From assembly GCA_016930645.1 (NCBI GenBank), contig JAFGGH010000023.1, forward strand, positions 1 to 49,347: a stretch of 49,347 nucleotides of DNA. The letters run 5' to 3'. Made by a program: the position numbers and the translations under genes. This DNA is from Sedimentisphaerales bacterium (GTDB lineage Bacteria > Planctomycetota > Phycisphaerae > Sedimentisphaerales > Anaerobacaceae). Position 1 is the stretch's first letter; every line of letters begins with the position of its first letter. Under the pieces are notes generated by a model, which ran no database searches, had not been told where the DNA came from, and saw nothing but the letters and a program-made list of their open reading frames with translations. Below are positions 9,595 to 18,226 of this stretch, in pieces.

Positions 9595-10752
9595 TTAATG
9601 CGGATAGGTGGTATCGGAGATTCGTTTCATGGCGTCAACGAAGCATTTGGGAGAATTAGCCCATTTTTGGGCTTCGAGTAAGTCGAGCTGGCCGGCTTTT
9701 ACCAGCCTGGCCAGGTAGGCTTCCATCGTAATCATATTTTCACCGGGAGCGTTTTTGGTTTTTGTCTGCATTTGTGAGTATATCTGCTCTACCTTGCCTG
9801 TTCGGATGAGATTGGCGACGGCGAAGTTGTTGTTGAGGATTTCCATTGCGCAAAGGCGGCCATCGCCGTCTTTTTTGGGGATGAGTTTCTGGCTTATGAT
9901 ATAGCGCAGGCCGAGCGATAACTGGTTCCGCACTTCGGCCTGTCGGCCTTCGGGAAAGTAATCGAGGATTCGTGTAATGGTGCCGACGGCGTCTCGGGTG
10001 TGCAGAGTTGAGAATACAAGGTGCCCGGTTTCGGCGGCCATTAGCGTCATCGCGATGGTTTCGGGGTCGCGCATTTCGCCTACGAACAGGACATCGGGGT
10101 CTTCGCGGAGCATCGAACGCAGGCCGTCAATAAAGCTTTTTACGTCTCTGCCGACTTCGCGCTGTGAGATGATGGAATTTCTCTGCTCGAAGATATACTC
10201 GATAGGGTCTTCGATTGTAATAATTCGGCAGTGACGACTTTGGTTTATCTGCTCAATCAGCGAGGCGATAGTAGTGCTTTTACCGGCGCCGGTGATTCCG
10301 GTTATGAGAATCAGGCCTTGCTTGTGGTTGACAATCTCTTCCCAGACATCGTTGGGGAAACCGATAGACTCTACAGGCGAGATGTCCAGCGACAGGGCGC
10401 GGATTGCGGCGCAAATGCCGTCGTTTTCCATAAAGACGTTTATTCGGAACTGCAACTGGCCCAGGCGGTGCGAGCAATCGACGGTGTAATCGTTTTCGAG
10501 CTTGTAGCGGTTTTCTTCGGTTAAGAGGGGGTATATGAGCTGTTTTGCGATTTGTGTGGTTACGATAATGCCCTTTTGTTTTTCGAGGTCGCCGTTGATT
10601 CGGTATGTAATCGGCGCGCCGACCTTGATGTGCAGGTCGGAGACCTTCATCGCACCTCTTTCTTCGAAGAATTTCAGCATATCGAGGATGCTTAGCTTTC
10701 GCAGGTCCTGTGTGGCATAGACCTTTGCGTCGATTGGATAATCATCAGCCAT
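9595..10752 (-). CDS. pilT: PilT/PilU-type twitching motility ATPase
   Basis: A hexameric ATPase that powers type IV pilus retraction at the cytoplasmic membrane base. The 385 residues are slightly longer than usual PilT. Walker A Gly-Ile-Thr-Gly-Ala-Gly-Lys-Ser-Thr is at 152-160, Walker B Val-Leu-Phe-Val-Gly-Glu-Met-Arg-Asp at 221-229, and the PilT-type His box Thr-Gly-His-Leu-Val-Phe-Ser-Thr-Leu-His-Thr at 242-252. There are no Cys4 zinc motifs, so it is not PilB. GGAG seven bases before the ATG supports the start. No other pilus gene is in the window, and PilU or a related secretion ATPase remains possible. A 61-bp imperfect hairpin (10772-10832) lies 20 bases upstream. Confidence 0.9.
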   Translation of the reverse strand: MADDYPIDAKVYATQDLRKLSILDMLKFFEERGAMKVSDLHIKVGAPITYRINGDLEKQKGIIVTTQIAKQLIYPLLTEENRYKLENDYTVDCSHRLGQLQFRINVFMENDGICAAIRALSLDISPVESIGFPNDVWEEIVNHKQGLILITGITGAGKSTTIASLIEQINQSRHCRIITIEDPIEYIFEQRNSIISQREVGRDVKSFIDGLRSMLREDPDVLFVGEMRDPETIAMTLMAAETGHLVFSTLHTRDAVGTITRILDYFPEGRQAEVRNQLSLGLRYIISQKLIPKKDGDGRLCAMEILNNNFAVANLIRTGKVEQIYSQMQTKTKNAPGENMITMEAYLARLVKAGQLDLLEAQKWANSPKCFVDAMKRISDTTYPH

Positions 10753-10771
10753 AGTTTAACTCCGTTTTTTT

Positions 10772-10832
10772 GAGTTTATGAGTATATGGGTGAATGAGTT
10801 GTTCGCTCATTTACGCATCCACTCCTTAACTC
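10772..10832. repeat. 61-bp imperfect hairpin upstream of pilT
   Basis: Two 27-base arms (10772-10798 and 10806-10832) pair at 21 of 27 positions around a 7-base loop. The sequence is built of GAGT/ATGAG words. It ends 20 bases before the pilT ATG, so it could be in the leader and affect translation, or be a dispersed repeat. It has no sequence likeness to the ahcY element. Confidence 0.6.
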
Positions 10833-10939
10833 ATTAACCATTTTCATTATACCCTGCAAAGACCGGCTTACAAAGCTCAAATTCTGAACCGCCTGTATAT
10901 TAATTGTGATGGATTCACCTCAGTTTTTTTTCGTTTTTA

Positions 10940-10968
10940 TTGACATGACCAGATTCGGAGTGTATTAT
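10940..10968 (+). promoter_or_regulatory. Sigma-70 promoter for kdsB
   Basis: A perfect TTGACA (10940-10945), a 17-base spacer and TATTAT (10963-10968). Transcription would begin near 10975. This is the best -35/-10 pair in the window. Confidence 0.75.
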
Positions 10969-11070
10969 GCGTATCCTGTTGGACTTGGGTTTTAGCGTTT
11001 TGCAAGGCTAAAATCGAGGCCCCTGAAAACCGATTCCTGTTGGATTTTTCAGCAAGAAAGGCGTAAAGCG

Positions 11071-11826
11071 GTGAAAATTGTGGTTTGTATTCCTGCGCGT
11101 TACGGAAGTAGCAGATTTGCCGCTAAAGTTCTCGCCAAAGATACCGGCAAATACCTCGTTCAGCACACATACGAACAGGCCTGCCAAGCTAAGCTGCCTG
11201 AAAGAGTCATAATCGCAACCGATGATGAGCTTGTGGCTGAAGCCTGCAGCGAGTTTGGGGCTGAATGTGTGATGACAAGCGCCGAGCATAAAAGCGGTAC
11301 CGATAGAATAGCAGAAGCAATAAAAGATATAGATGTCGATATATTAGTGAATCTGCAGGGCGATGAGCCTGAGATAAATCCCTCTAATATCGATAAGGTC
11401 GCGCAGCTTCTTATAGATAATCCCGATGCCCAGATGGGTACGCTGGCAGCGAAGTTTCAAAGGCCTGAACAGATAAGTAATCCAAATATTGTCAAATGTG
11501 TTTTAGGCGCCGACGGCAGGGCGATATACTTTTCGAGGTCGGTAATACCTTATGACAGACAGGCTGAAGGTGTTGGAGATATAAAACAATACCTCAGGCA
11601 TCTTGGGATATATTCATACCGTAAGGAATTTCTTTTGAAGTATCCGACAATGCCGCAGGGGAGATTGGAACAAATTGAAAAGCTCGAACAATTGCGCGCT
11701 ATTGAAAATGGTTATTCGATAATGGTTGATGTAGTCGGGCATACCTGCGACGGGATTGATACGTTTGAGCAGTACGCGGAGTTTGTGAAACGTTATAAAA
11801 ACAGAGAACGGATAACAGAAGACTGA
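11071..11826 (+). CDS. kdsB: 3-deoxy-manno-octulosonate cytidylyltransferase
   Basis: Activates Kdo with CTP to CMP-Kdo for lipopolysaccharide inner core; cytoplasmic. The 251 residues fit KdsB. Ile-Pro-Ala-Arg-Tyr-Gly-Ser-Ser-Arg starts the nucleotide-binding loop (residues 7-15). Ala-Thr-Asp-Asp-Glu, His-Lys-Ser-Gly-Thr-Asp-Arg and the metal-site Leu-Gln-Gly-Asp-Glu-Pro follow in the usual order. The Lys after the loop is present in Ala-Ala-Lys-Val-Leu-Ala. The GTG start has AAAGG about nine bases upstream. It implies a Kdo-containing envelope in this organism. No other Kdo gene (kdsA, kdsD, waaA) is in the window. A CTP synthase lies 2.6 kb downstream, which may be chance. Confidence 0.95.
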   Translation: MKIVVCIPARYGSSRFAAKVLAKDTGKYLVQHTYEQACQAKLPERVIIATDDELVAEACSEFGAECVMTSAEHKSGTDRIAEAIKDIDVDILVNLQGDEPEINPSNIDKVAQLLIDNPDAQMGTLAAKFQRPEQISNPNIVKCVLGADGRAIYFSRSVIPYDRQAEGVGDIKQYLRHLGIYSYRKEFLLKYPTMPQGRLEQIEKLEQLRAIENGYSIMVDVVGHTCDGIDTFEQYAEFVKRYKNRERITED

Positions 11827-11927
11827 CGACAGACAACGGAATCCCGAAATAGAAGCCCGGAGCGCAAGCGACGGGATACAGGACAAAATACAAGTGGCAG
11901 AGAGTATGGTATTTAAGGAAATGAAAG

Positions 11928-14306
11928 ATGAAAAGCATTGTGAACATTGTTTTTGTTTTGAGTATGGCGGCGGCTGTTATGGCTGGGGGGGTTGACCCTG
12001 TTGATTTTACGAAGGTCGATGTTAAAGACGCGTTTTGGGGGCCGAGGCTGCAAACCAACCAGAAGGTAACTATTCCCGATACGTTCAAGAAGTGTGAAGA
12101 TAACGACAGGATGACGAATTTTCTAAAGGCGGCGGGCAAGATGGAGGGTAATTTCACTGGCCGTTTTTCTTTTAATGATACCGACCCTTATAAGATTCTC
12201 GAAGGGGTGGGATATTCGCTGCAGGTGCGTCCGGACAAGGAGCTGGAAAAGTACGCGGATAATTTGATTGATATGTTCGCCGACGCCCAGTGGGATGACG
12301 GATATTTATTTACATATTATTCGGCAGGCGGCAAACAGCCTGAGAACAGGTGGAAAAATATTCAGTGGAGCCATGAGCTTTATAACGCCGGGCACTTTTT
12401 CGAGGCGGCGGTCGCGTATTACCAGGCGACAGGCAAGAGAAAGATTCTGGATATAGCGATTCGCTGGGCGGATTGCATCGATTCTGAGTTCGGGCCGGGT
12501 AAAAATCTTGACGTGCCCGGTCACGAAGAGGTTGAAATCGGGCTGGTTAAGCTTTACCGGCTGACTAAGGAGGAAAAGTATCTGAAGCTCGCCAAATTTT
12601 TCATTGACCAGCGCGGGCGACCTCAAGGCAGAGCAAGACTTTTCGGTGAATACGCTCAGGACCACAAGCCGGTAATCGAACAGGACGAAGCGGTAGGGCA
12701 TGCGGTTCGGGCGGCATATTTGTACACCGCGATGGCGGATGTGGCGGCGATTACGGGGGATAAGGGCTATATCAAGGCGCTTGATAAACTCTGGGAAAAT
12801 GTGGTTAGTAAGAAGATGTATATCACCGGCGGAATCGGGGCGACCGGACAGGGTGAGGCGTTCGGGGCTAATTATGACCTGCCGAACGACACGGCATACG
12901 CGGAGACCTGTGCAGCTATAGCCAACGCGATGTGGAACTACCGGATGTTCCTTATATACGGCGACGCCAAGTATATGGATGTTTTAGAGACGGTGATTTA
13001 TAACGGCTTTCTGTCGGGCGTATCGATAGAGGGTAATGAGTACTTTTATGTCAATCCGCTGGCGAGCAGGGGCAATTACGGCAGGAGCGCGTGGTTCGAG
13101 TGTTCGTGCTGCCCGACGAATGTCGCGCGTTTTATGCCGTCGATTCCGGGATATATGTACGGCGTGAAGGACGATACGCTGTATGTGAATCTGTTCATCG
13201 GTTCGAGGGCCGGTATTAAGGTCGGCGACAGTGACGTATCTGTAGTACAAAAAACGAATTATCCCTGGGATGGCAAGGTTGATATTGAAATCAATCCCGA
13301 ACAGGAAAAACAATTCAGGTTGGCGATACGAATACCCGGCTGGGCACAAAATCAGCCGACGCCGAGCGATTTGTACAGGTATGTTTCCGAGAGCAAGGAA
13401 AAGGTCGAGCTTAAGGTTGACGGCGAACGTGTAGATATAAAAACGGAAAAAGGCTATGTGCTTATCGACCGCCAATGGAAACCGAAAACCCGAATCGAGC
13501 TTGATTTGCCGATACCGATAAGACGAGTAACCGCACATCCGAATGTCGAGGCCGATGCCGGCAAGGTAGCGCTTCAACGCGGGCCGGTTGTGTATTGCCT
13601 GGAAGGGATAGATAACGATAATGTCAGAAGCTATGAACATCTGGTTTTGAAAGATGATACCGATCTGCAGACGGAATTTCGCAAAGACCTACTCGGCGGT
13701 GTGCAGGTTATAACAGGAGAATTAGCTTCCTATAAACAGCTTGATGATGGCACTGTTAAAGCCGAGCAGGTGGATTTTACAGCGATACCATACTACGCCT
13801 GGGCGCATCGCGGGAAAGGCTCGATGGCGGTCTGGCTTGGCAGGACGAAATATGAGCCGTTGGCAAATCCGACTATAGCTTCACTGAGTAATGTCAGCAC
13901 TTCTTATCAATCCCCTAATGCAAATGCCGTTTTGAGCGCTATTCAGGACAGGCGTCTGCCGAAGGATTCCGGCGACCATTCCAAGGGATTTTTCCATTTC
14001 TGGCCTCACAAAGGAACAAGCGAATGGGTAGAGTATGAATTTAACAAGCCTTACGAAGTTTCGAGCTGTAGTGTTTACTGGTTTGATGATACCGGCAGAG
14101 GCGAATGCAGAATACCGGTTTCGTGGCAGATTCTTTATGATGATAACGGGACGTTTAAACCTGTGAAAAACAAAACAGAATATAAAGTAACAAAAGACGC
14201 GATGGATACAATCGAGTTCGAGCCGGTTACAACCGGCAGGCTGAGATTACAGTTGCAGTGCCGGGAGAGGTTCTCTGCAGGCATACAGGAATGGATTGTT
14301 AAATAA
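11928..14306 (+). CDS. GH127-family beta-L-arabinofuranosidase-like enzyme with C-terminal discoidin-like domain
   Basis: A secreted glycoside hydrolase of 792 residues. A signal peptide covers about residues 1-19. The DUF1680/GH127 (alpha/alpha)6 domain follows. Glu326-Thr-Cys328 and Glu-Cys-Ser-Cys394-Cys395-Pro-Thr-Asn correspond to the zinc site of the Bifidobacterium enzyme HypBA1 (Glu338, Cys340, Cys417, Cys418), where one Cys is the nucleophile. The last 150 residues (Trp-Val-Glu-Tyr-Glu-Phe onward) look like an F5/8-type C domain, probably for sugar binding. Expected action is removal of beta-L-arabinofuranosyl groups from plant wall polymers or glycoproteins. AAGG nine bases before the ATG supports the start. 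It lies alone, followed by a nested hairpin, and probably serves the same plant-polymer diet as GH115 and GH105 in this window. Confidence 0.9.
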   Translation: MKSIVNIVFVLSMAAAVMAGGVDPVDFTKVDVKDAFWGPRLQTNQKVTIPDTFKKCEDNDRMTNFLKAAGKMEGNFTGRFSFNDTDPYKILEGVGYSLQVRPDKELEKYADNLIDMFADAQWDDGYLFTYYSAGGKQPENRWKNIQWSHELYNAGHFFEAAVAYYQATGKRKILDIAIRWADCIDSEFGPGKNLDVPGHEEVEIGLVKLYRLTKEEKYLKLAKFFIDQRGRPQGRARLFGEYAQDHKPVIEQDEAVGHAVRAAYLYTAMADVAAITGDKGYIKALDKLWENVVSKKMYITGGIGATGQGEAFGANYDLPNDTAYAETCAAIANAMWNYRMFLIYGDAKYMDVLETVIYNGFLSGVSIEGNEYFYVNPLASRGNYGRSAWFECSCCPTNVARFMPSIPGYMYGVKDDTLYVNLFIGSRAGIKVGDSDVSVVQKTNYPWDGKVDIEINPEQEKQFRLAIRIPGWAQNQPTPSDLYRYVSESKEKVELKVDGERVDIKTEKGYVLIDRQWKPKTRIELDLPIPIRRVTAHPNVEADAGKVALQRGPVVYCLEGIDNDNVRSYEHLVLKDDTDLQTEFRKDLLGGVQVITGELASYKQLDDGTVKAEQVDFTAIPYYAWAHRGKGSMAVWLGRTKYEPLANPTIASLSNVSTSYQSPNANAVLSAIQDRRLPKDSGDHSKGFFHFWPHKGTSEWVEYEFNKPYEVSSCSVYWFDDTGRGECRIPVSWQILYDDNGTFKPVKNKTEYKVTKDAMDTIEFEPVTTGRLRLQLQCRERFSAGIQEWIVK

Positions 14307-14307
14307 G

Positions 14308-14402
14308 CCACAGAGTAAAGAATAAAACCCGCCGTTCCGCCTTCGTTTAAACTATGGCGGACATGGAAACGGCGGGCTAAATATTTTTGAAAAACTCTGT
14401 GG
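14308..14402. terminator. Nested inverted repeat between the GH127 gene and pyrG
   Basis: The outer arms are CCACAGAGT (14308-14316) and ACTCTGTGG (14394-14402). The inner arms CCCGCCGTT (14328-14336) and AACGGCGGG (14368-14376) are followed inward by CCGCC (14337-14341) and GGCGG (14356-14360). It begins one base after the GH127 stop and could terminate that gene, though there is no clean T-run. It could also be another member of the dispersed hairpins. Confidence 0.5.
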
Positions 14403-14463
14403 CGAAGTTATTTTGTGTTTATTCGTGTTCATTCGTGGTTTTAAAAAAGTAAAGAAGGAAAAT

Positions 14464-16188
14464 ATGAGCGAAGAAAATAATTTGTTGGCGTCGGTGAGTG
14501 ATGTATCGATGGAGAGTGAGTTTTTCTCGCCTGTACCGAAAGGCTATAAGAAAGGCAAGACGAAATATGTCTTTGTGCTCGGTACCGTGATGAGCGGGCT
14601 GGGTAAGGGGATATTCAGCTCCTGTCTTGCCAAGCTGATGCAGGATAAAGGATTGAAAGTCACGCCGATTAAGCTGGAGGGCTATCTCAATATCGATTCG
14701 GGTACACTCAATCCGTTCCGGCATGGTGAGGTTTTCGTGCTGGATGACGGGATGGAATGCGATATGGATTTGGGCACTTACGAGCGGATGCTCGATATAA
14801 ATCTATCACGGGCGAATTTTGCGACCAGCGGCCAGATATTCAGCTCGATACTCAACAAGGAAAGGCAGGGGGATTATCTCGGTCGCGATGTCCAGATGAT
14901 TCCTCACGTTACAGGCGAGGTAAAATTGAAACTGCGCCAGCTTGCGATGGAGACTGAGGCGGATATTGTATTTGTCGAAATCGGCGGGACGGTAGGTGAT
15001 TTGGAGAACGCATATTATATCGAGGCGATGCGTGAATTAGCTTATGAAGAAGGGCCGCAGAGCTGCTGCTTTGTGGCTTTGACATATATATTAGAACCGA
15101 AGACATTGGGTGAGCAGAAATCCAAGGCGGCCCAGCTCGGCATCAAGCAATTGATGCAGCTTGGTGTTCAGCCTGATATCATCGCGTGCCGGGCGAGCAA
15201 TCCGGTTACTGAAAAGGTAAGGCAAAAAATAAGTGTCTATAGTAATGTACCGGTCGAACGGGTGGTTAGTGTTCAGGATTCGGCAAGTATATATAAGATA
15301 CCTGCGATGCTTCGCGAAAGAGGGCTGGACCACGAAGTTCTTCGTTTGCTTGGCCTGCAGGACCGCATAAATTTAAGGCACGAGAGAAAAGAATGGGCCA
15401 GGTGGTGCGATTTTACCGACCGGATTGATTCGCTCAAATATGATGTTACTATCGGGATTACAGGTAAATATATTACGGTGCGGGACAGCTATGCGTCGAT
15501 AATCAACGCGCTTGAGCACGCGGGCATTTCTCTTAGCGGAAAGGTTGATATTAAGTGGATTGATACAACCGATGTAACAGATGGTAATGTTAAAGATCAT
15601 CTTGAGGGAGTTGACGGAATAATAGTGCCTGGCGGATTCGGGACACGCGGGGCCGAGGGTAAAATAGCCTGCATTAAATACGCAAGGGAAAATGATTTAC
15701 CATATCTTGGTATCTGTTACGGTTTTCAGATGGCGGTGATTGAATTTGCCCGTAATGTCTGCGATTTGAAAAATGCCAACAGCTCTGAGATTGTACCGGA
15801 TTGCGCCGAGGCGGTAATCGATATTCTGCCCGAGCAGAAGAAGATAGAAGGTCTTGGCGGCAATATGCGATTAGGCGGCAGGGATATCGAAGTTAAACAG
15901 AAAACCAAGGCCTGGGAGCTGTTTGGCAGAAAGGATGCTGTTCGTATGCGGTTCCGCCACAGATATGAGGTTGACCCTAAATATATAGATACTCTCGAAA
16001 AGAATAGAATGGTTTTCAGCGGCAAGGCACCGGATTATCCGATTATGCAGATTCTGGAATTGCCGGAGCATTCGTATTTTATGGCGACCCAGGCGCACCC
16101 GTGCCTGACATCAAGGCCTTTGAATCCTCAACCGATGTTCGTGGGGCTGGTGGCTGCGGCTTTGCGAAGGCGTTCAGAAAGTAGTTAA
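14464..16188 (+). CDS. pyrG: Divergent CTP synthase with altered glutaminase triad
   Basis: Makes CTP from UTP, ATP and glutamine-derived ammonia. From the ATG at 14464 (AAGGAA six bases upstream) it has 574 codons. An extra 30-residue N-terminus precedes the synthetase domain. The P-loop reads Gly-Thr-Val-Met-Ser-Gly-Leu-Gly-Lys-Gly instead of Gly-Gly-Val-Val-Ser-x-Leu-Gly-Lys-Gly. The Asp-Met-Asp-Leu-Gly-x-Tyr-Glu and Glu-Ile-Gly-Gly-Thr-Val-Gly-Asp metal/substrate motifs are kept. In the class I glutaminase domain the nucleophile is Cys418 (Gly-Ile-Cys-Tyr-Gly-Phe-Gln), and the Arg-His-Arg-Tyr-Glu-Val motif is present. The usual His-Pro-Glu is His545-Pro-Cys547, so the triad Glu is missing. 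It may depend more on free ammonia, or another acid may substitute (inference). A second copy elsewhere is possible. Confidence 0.93.
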   Translation: MSEENNLLASVSDVSMESEFFSPVPKGYKKGKTKYVFVLGTVMSGLGKGIFSSCLAKLMQDKGLKVTPIKLEGYLNIDSGTLNPFRHGEVFVLDDGMECDMDLGTYERMLDINLSRANFATSGQIFSSILNKERQGDYLGRDVQMIPHVTGEVKLKLRQLAMETEADIVFVEIGGTVGDLENAYYIEAMRELAYEEGPQSCCFVALTYILEPKTLGEQKSKAAQLGIKQLMQLGVQPDIIACRASNPVTEKVRQKISVYSNVPVERVVSVQDSASIYKIPAMLRERGLDHEVLRLLGLQDRINLRHERKEWARWCDFTDRIDSLKYDVTIGITGKYITVRDSYASIINALEHAGISLSGKVDIKWIDTTDVTDGNVKDHLEGVDGIIVPGGFGTRGAEGKIACIKYARENDLPYLGICYGFQMAVIEFARNVCDLKNANSSEIVPDCAEAVIDILPEQKKIEGLGGNMRLGGRDIEVKQKTKAWELFGRKDAVRMRFRHRYEVDPKYIDTLEKNRMVFSGKAPDYPIMQILELPEHSYFMATQAHPCLTSRPLNPQPMFVGLVAAALRRRSESS

Positions 16189-16297
16189 TTGGTAAATGGT
16201 TCCCGCCTACGGCGGGTAAAAATTGGTTAATTTTCGTTATTTGTCTTTTTATATTGTTTTTTGTGATTTAGTGCCTTGGTGTTTTTGCGTTTTGAAT

Positions 16298-16316
16298 CAC
16301 GGGCAGGATGCCCGTG
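16298..16316. repeat. GGGCA-TGCCCGTG hairpin, copy 2
   Basis: CACGGGCA, GGA, TGCCCGTG forms a perfect 8-bp stem with a 3-base loop, the same design as 7764-7782. Upstream, CCCGCC-TAC-GGCGGG (16202-16216) forms a small hairpin just after pyrG. Neither has a clear T-run. The interval 16189-16375 holds no gene that I see. Confidence 0.5.
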
Positions 16317-16375
16317 CCACGTATGGTTTGGCTTCGCCGAGCCGGTTGAAACGGCTGTGTTGCCTTCTAACGGGA

Positions 16376-16573
16376 TTAATTATGTGACCTTGTTGTTACC
16401 ATAGCCGCAAGGAGAATATGGCGAAGTCGGTCAACACTGAGATTTTTCAGATAAGCCTCGGTGAAGTCCATTCGGAAGCGGCCTTTGAAGTTTTTAATTT
16501 TGCTGGTCAACTGGTCCCTGTTTAAGTTGGCAATTGTAGTAGCTGTTTTTTCGAAATCTGTTCTCGTGACCAT
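16376..16573 (-). CDS. Small uncharacterised protein (65 aa)
   Basis: Not a named family. The 65 residues have a charged N-terminal half and a C-terminal half with Met-Asp-Phe-Thr-Glu-Ala-Tyr-Leu, Ser-Val-Asp-Arg-Leu-Arg-His-Ile-Leu-Leu-Ala-Ala. I have a faint memory of this 'Leu-Arg-His-Ile-Leu-Leu-Ala-Ala' tail in small planctomycete proteins; this was not checked. The likely structure is two or three amphipathic helices, without a signal peptide or membrane segment. AAGGG lies about 11 bases before the ATG. It sits between pyrG and queA on the opposite strand with ordinary codon use. A chance frame cannot be ruled out, but no longer frame overlaps it. Confidence 0.5.
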   Translation of the reverse strand: MVTRTDFEKTATTIANLNRDQLTSKIKNFKGRFRMDFTEAYLKNLSVDRLRHILLAAMVTTRSHN

Positions 16574-16737
16574 ATCCCAATACCCTTTTAGTTCATCACT
16601 CTAAAAGCAATTCGATATTGAGTTGGTCGTCAGTCGGGCGGTTTGGCTTTTGCGGGAAAATTCGAAGCTGCAAAATTCATTCAAAACATCAGTAAAAATA
16701 TTTTGGTTTTTTTCGGCTGGTCTGATAACTTTTAGAT

Positions 16738-17787
16738 ATGAGAACAGACAGACTTGATTATGAACTACCTGAAGAATTGGTTGCCCAGCAGCCGGGCAGC
16801 CGAAGGGATAATTCACGGCTGCTTGTTTTGGAAAGAAAAAGCGGGCGGATTACGGACAGTAAGTTCAATTGCATAGGCAATTATCTGAAAAAGGGTGATT
16901 GCCTTGTTATAAACGATACGAAAGTGCTTCAAGCGAGATTTTTCGCCGATAGAAAAACCGGCGGAAAGCTGGAAGGACTGTTTTTAGAGCAAAAGCGGGA
17001 TGGAATATGGCTTGTGATGCTCAAAGGGGCCGGCAAAGTCAAGACCGGTGAATCCATTTGTCTGAAAAACACGGCGGGAGGGGATTTTTGCCGGGCCAGG
17101 GTAGCTGAAAAGCTCAGCGAAGGCCGGTGTTTATTGAATATCGAATGTGAGCAGTGTCTTGGGGAAGTGCTTGAGAAAGTCGGCTTTGTACCGTTGCCGC
17201 CTTATATCAAAAGAGGCTGCGATGTCGAGCAAAATTTAATCGACAAAGAGCGTTACCAGACGGTTTATGCGCGGGCCTGTGGGGCGGTGGCGGCACCGAC
17301 GGCGGGGCTGCACTTTACCAATGAACTTATAGAAGAACTCAGGCAAAAAGGCATCGAGTTCGCAAATGTAACACTGCACGTTTCAGCGGGGACATTTAAG
17401 CCGGTTACCACCGAGACCCTTGAAAAGCACAAAATGCACTTTGAAAAGTTTTCCATAGATGAAGAAGACGCCGAAATTATCAATCGAGCTAAAGCCGAAG
17501 GCAGGAGAATCATAGCGGTTGGCACTACCAGCGTAAGGGTTTTGGAGACGGTGGCGGAGAATTGGCGGGTTAAAAGCTGCCGAGGCGAAACGGATTTATT
17601 TATTAAGGAAGGCTTTGACTTTAAGATTGTCGATGGAATGATAACTAATTTTCATTTGCCGCGTTCTACGCTGCTTGCTTTGGTTAGTGCCTTTGCCGGA
17701 CTGGATAATGTGTTTGCAGCTTACCGGCACGCGATTAAAGAGAAATACCGTTTTTATTCCTATGGCGACGTTATGCTTATAATATAA
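16738..17787 (+). CDS. queA: S-adenosylmethionine:tRNA ribosyltransferase-isomerase
   Basis: Adds and isomerises the ribosyl part of AdoMet onto preQ1 in tRNA to give epoxyqueuosine at the wobble position; cytoplasmic. The 349 residues match QueA length. The family start Asp-Tyr-Glu-Leu-Pro-Glu-Glu-Leu-Val-Ala-Gln, Arg-Asp-x-Ser-Arg-Leu-Leu-Val, Pro-Leu-Pro-Pro-Tyr-Ile, Ala-Ala-Pro-Thr-Ala-Gly-Leu-His-Phe, Leu-His-Val-Ser-Ala-Gly-Thr-Phe and Thr-Asn-Phe-His-Leu-Pro are all present. No ribosome site is obvious before the ATG. It stands alone; tgt and other queuosine genes are not in the window. A bidirectional terminator (17924-17956) separates it from the convergent cold shock gene. Confidence 0.96.
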   Translation: MRTDRLDYELPEELVAQQPGSRRDNSRLLVLERKSGRITDSKFNCIGNYLKKGDCLVINDTKVLQARFFADRKTGGKLEGLFLEQKRDGIWLVMLKGAGKVKTGESICLKNTAGGDFCRARVAEKLSEGRCLLNIECEQCLGEVLEKVGFVPLPPYIKRGCDVEQNLIDKERYQTVYARACGAVAAPTAGLHFTNELIEELRQKGIEFANVTLHVSAGTFKPVTTETLEKHKMHFEKFSIDEEDAEIINRAKAEGRRIIAVGTTSVRVLETVAENWRVKSCRGETDLFIKEGFDFKIVDGMITNFHLPRSTLLALVSAFAGLDNVFAAYRHAIKEKYRFYSYGDVMLII

Positions 17788-17923
17788 TGGCCTGATGTGT
17801 TGATGTTAGCAAACCTGAGTTGGCAGGGGTGAGTATTATTAATTTGGTTTTCAAAGGCATGTCGAGAACGAGATTGAGAACGGTTACATTTTCCCGGGCT
17901 TCACTTTAAAAAAACGATAAAAT

Positions 17924-17956
17924 AAAAAAGGCCCTTTTTCTCGAAGGGCCTTTTTA
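17924..17956. terminator. Bidirectional intrinsic terminator queA/csp
   Basis: AAAAAGGCCCTT and AAGGGCCTTTTT form a 12-bp stem with a small TTTCTCG-type loop. The A-run on one side and T-run on the other make it work for both convergent genes. The gap 17788-17923 otherwise shows nothing. Confidence 0.85.
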
Positions 17957-17977
17957 GGTTTAACTGAAAGTTTATAT

Positions 17978-18181
17978 TTAGCTGGGCGTTACGTTGGTTG
18001 CGCAGGGCCCTTTTTTGCCTTCGCCTACCTCGAAATCGACCTTTTGGCCTTCATCGAGGCTTGCATATCCATCCACCTTAATTTCGGAGTGGTGAACGAA
18101 CAAATCGTTGCCACCATCATCCGGGGTAATAAATCCATAACCCTTACTTGCGTTAAACCATTTTACTGTACCTGTACTCAT
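17978..18181 (-). CDS. Cold shock domain protein (CspA family)
   Basis: A 67-residue single-stranded nucleic-acid binding protein that acts as an RNA chaperone. It is one complete cold shock domain. Gly-Thr-Val-Lys-Trp-Phe-Asn carries RNP1-side residues, Lys-Gly-Tyr-Gly-Phe-Ile is RNP1, and Asp-Leu-Phe-Val-His-His is RNP2. The C-terminus [10 protein letters not shown] is typical of the family. GGGAG ten bases before the ATG supports the start. The leader carries a hairpin (18227-18266) that could serve thermosensing as in other csp leaders (inference). It ends against a shared terminator with queA. Confidence 0.96.
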   Translation of the reverse strand: MSTGTVKWFNASKGYGFITPDDGGNDLFVHHSEIKVDGYASLDEGQKVDFEVGEGKKGPCATNVTPS

Positions 18182-18226
18182 GCTACTTTACTCCCGGCCC
18201 TTAAATACTGGCCTACTAAAACCTTA

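Larger units (their letters stand above)
10753..11070. other. Divergent intergenic region pilT/kdsB
   Basis: Holds the long hairpin upstream of pilT (10772-10832), the kdsB promoter (10940-10968) and a kdsB leader of about 95 bases. The leader contains a TTTTAGC/GCTAAAA hairpin (10990-11013) and two copies of TCCTGTTGGA. No gene is visible. Confidence 0.5.
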
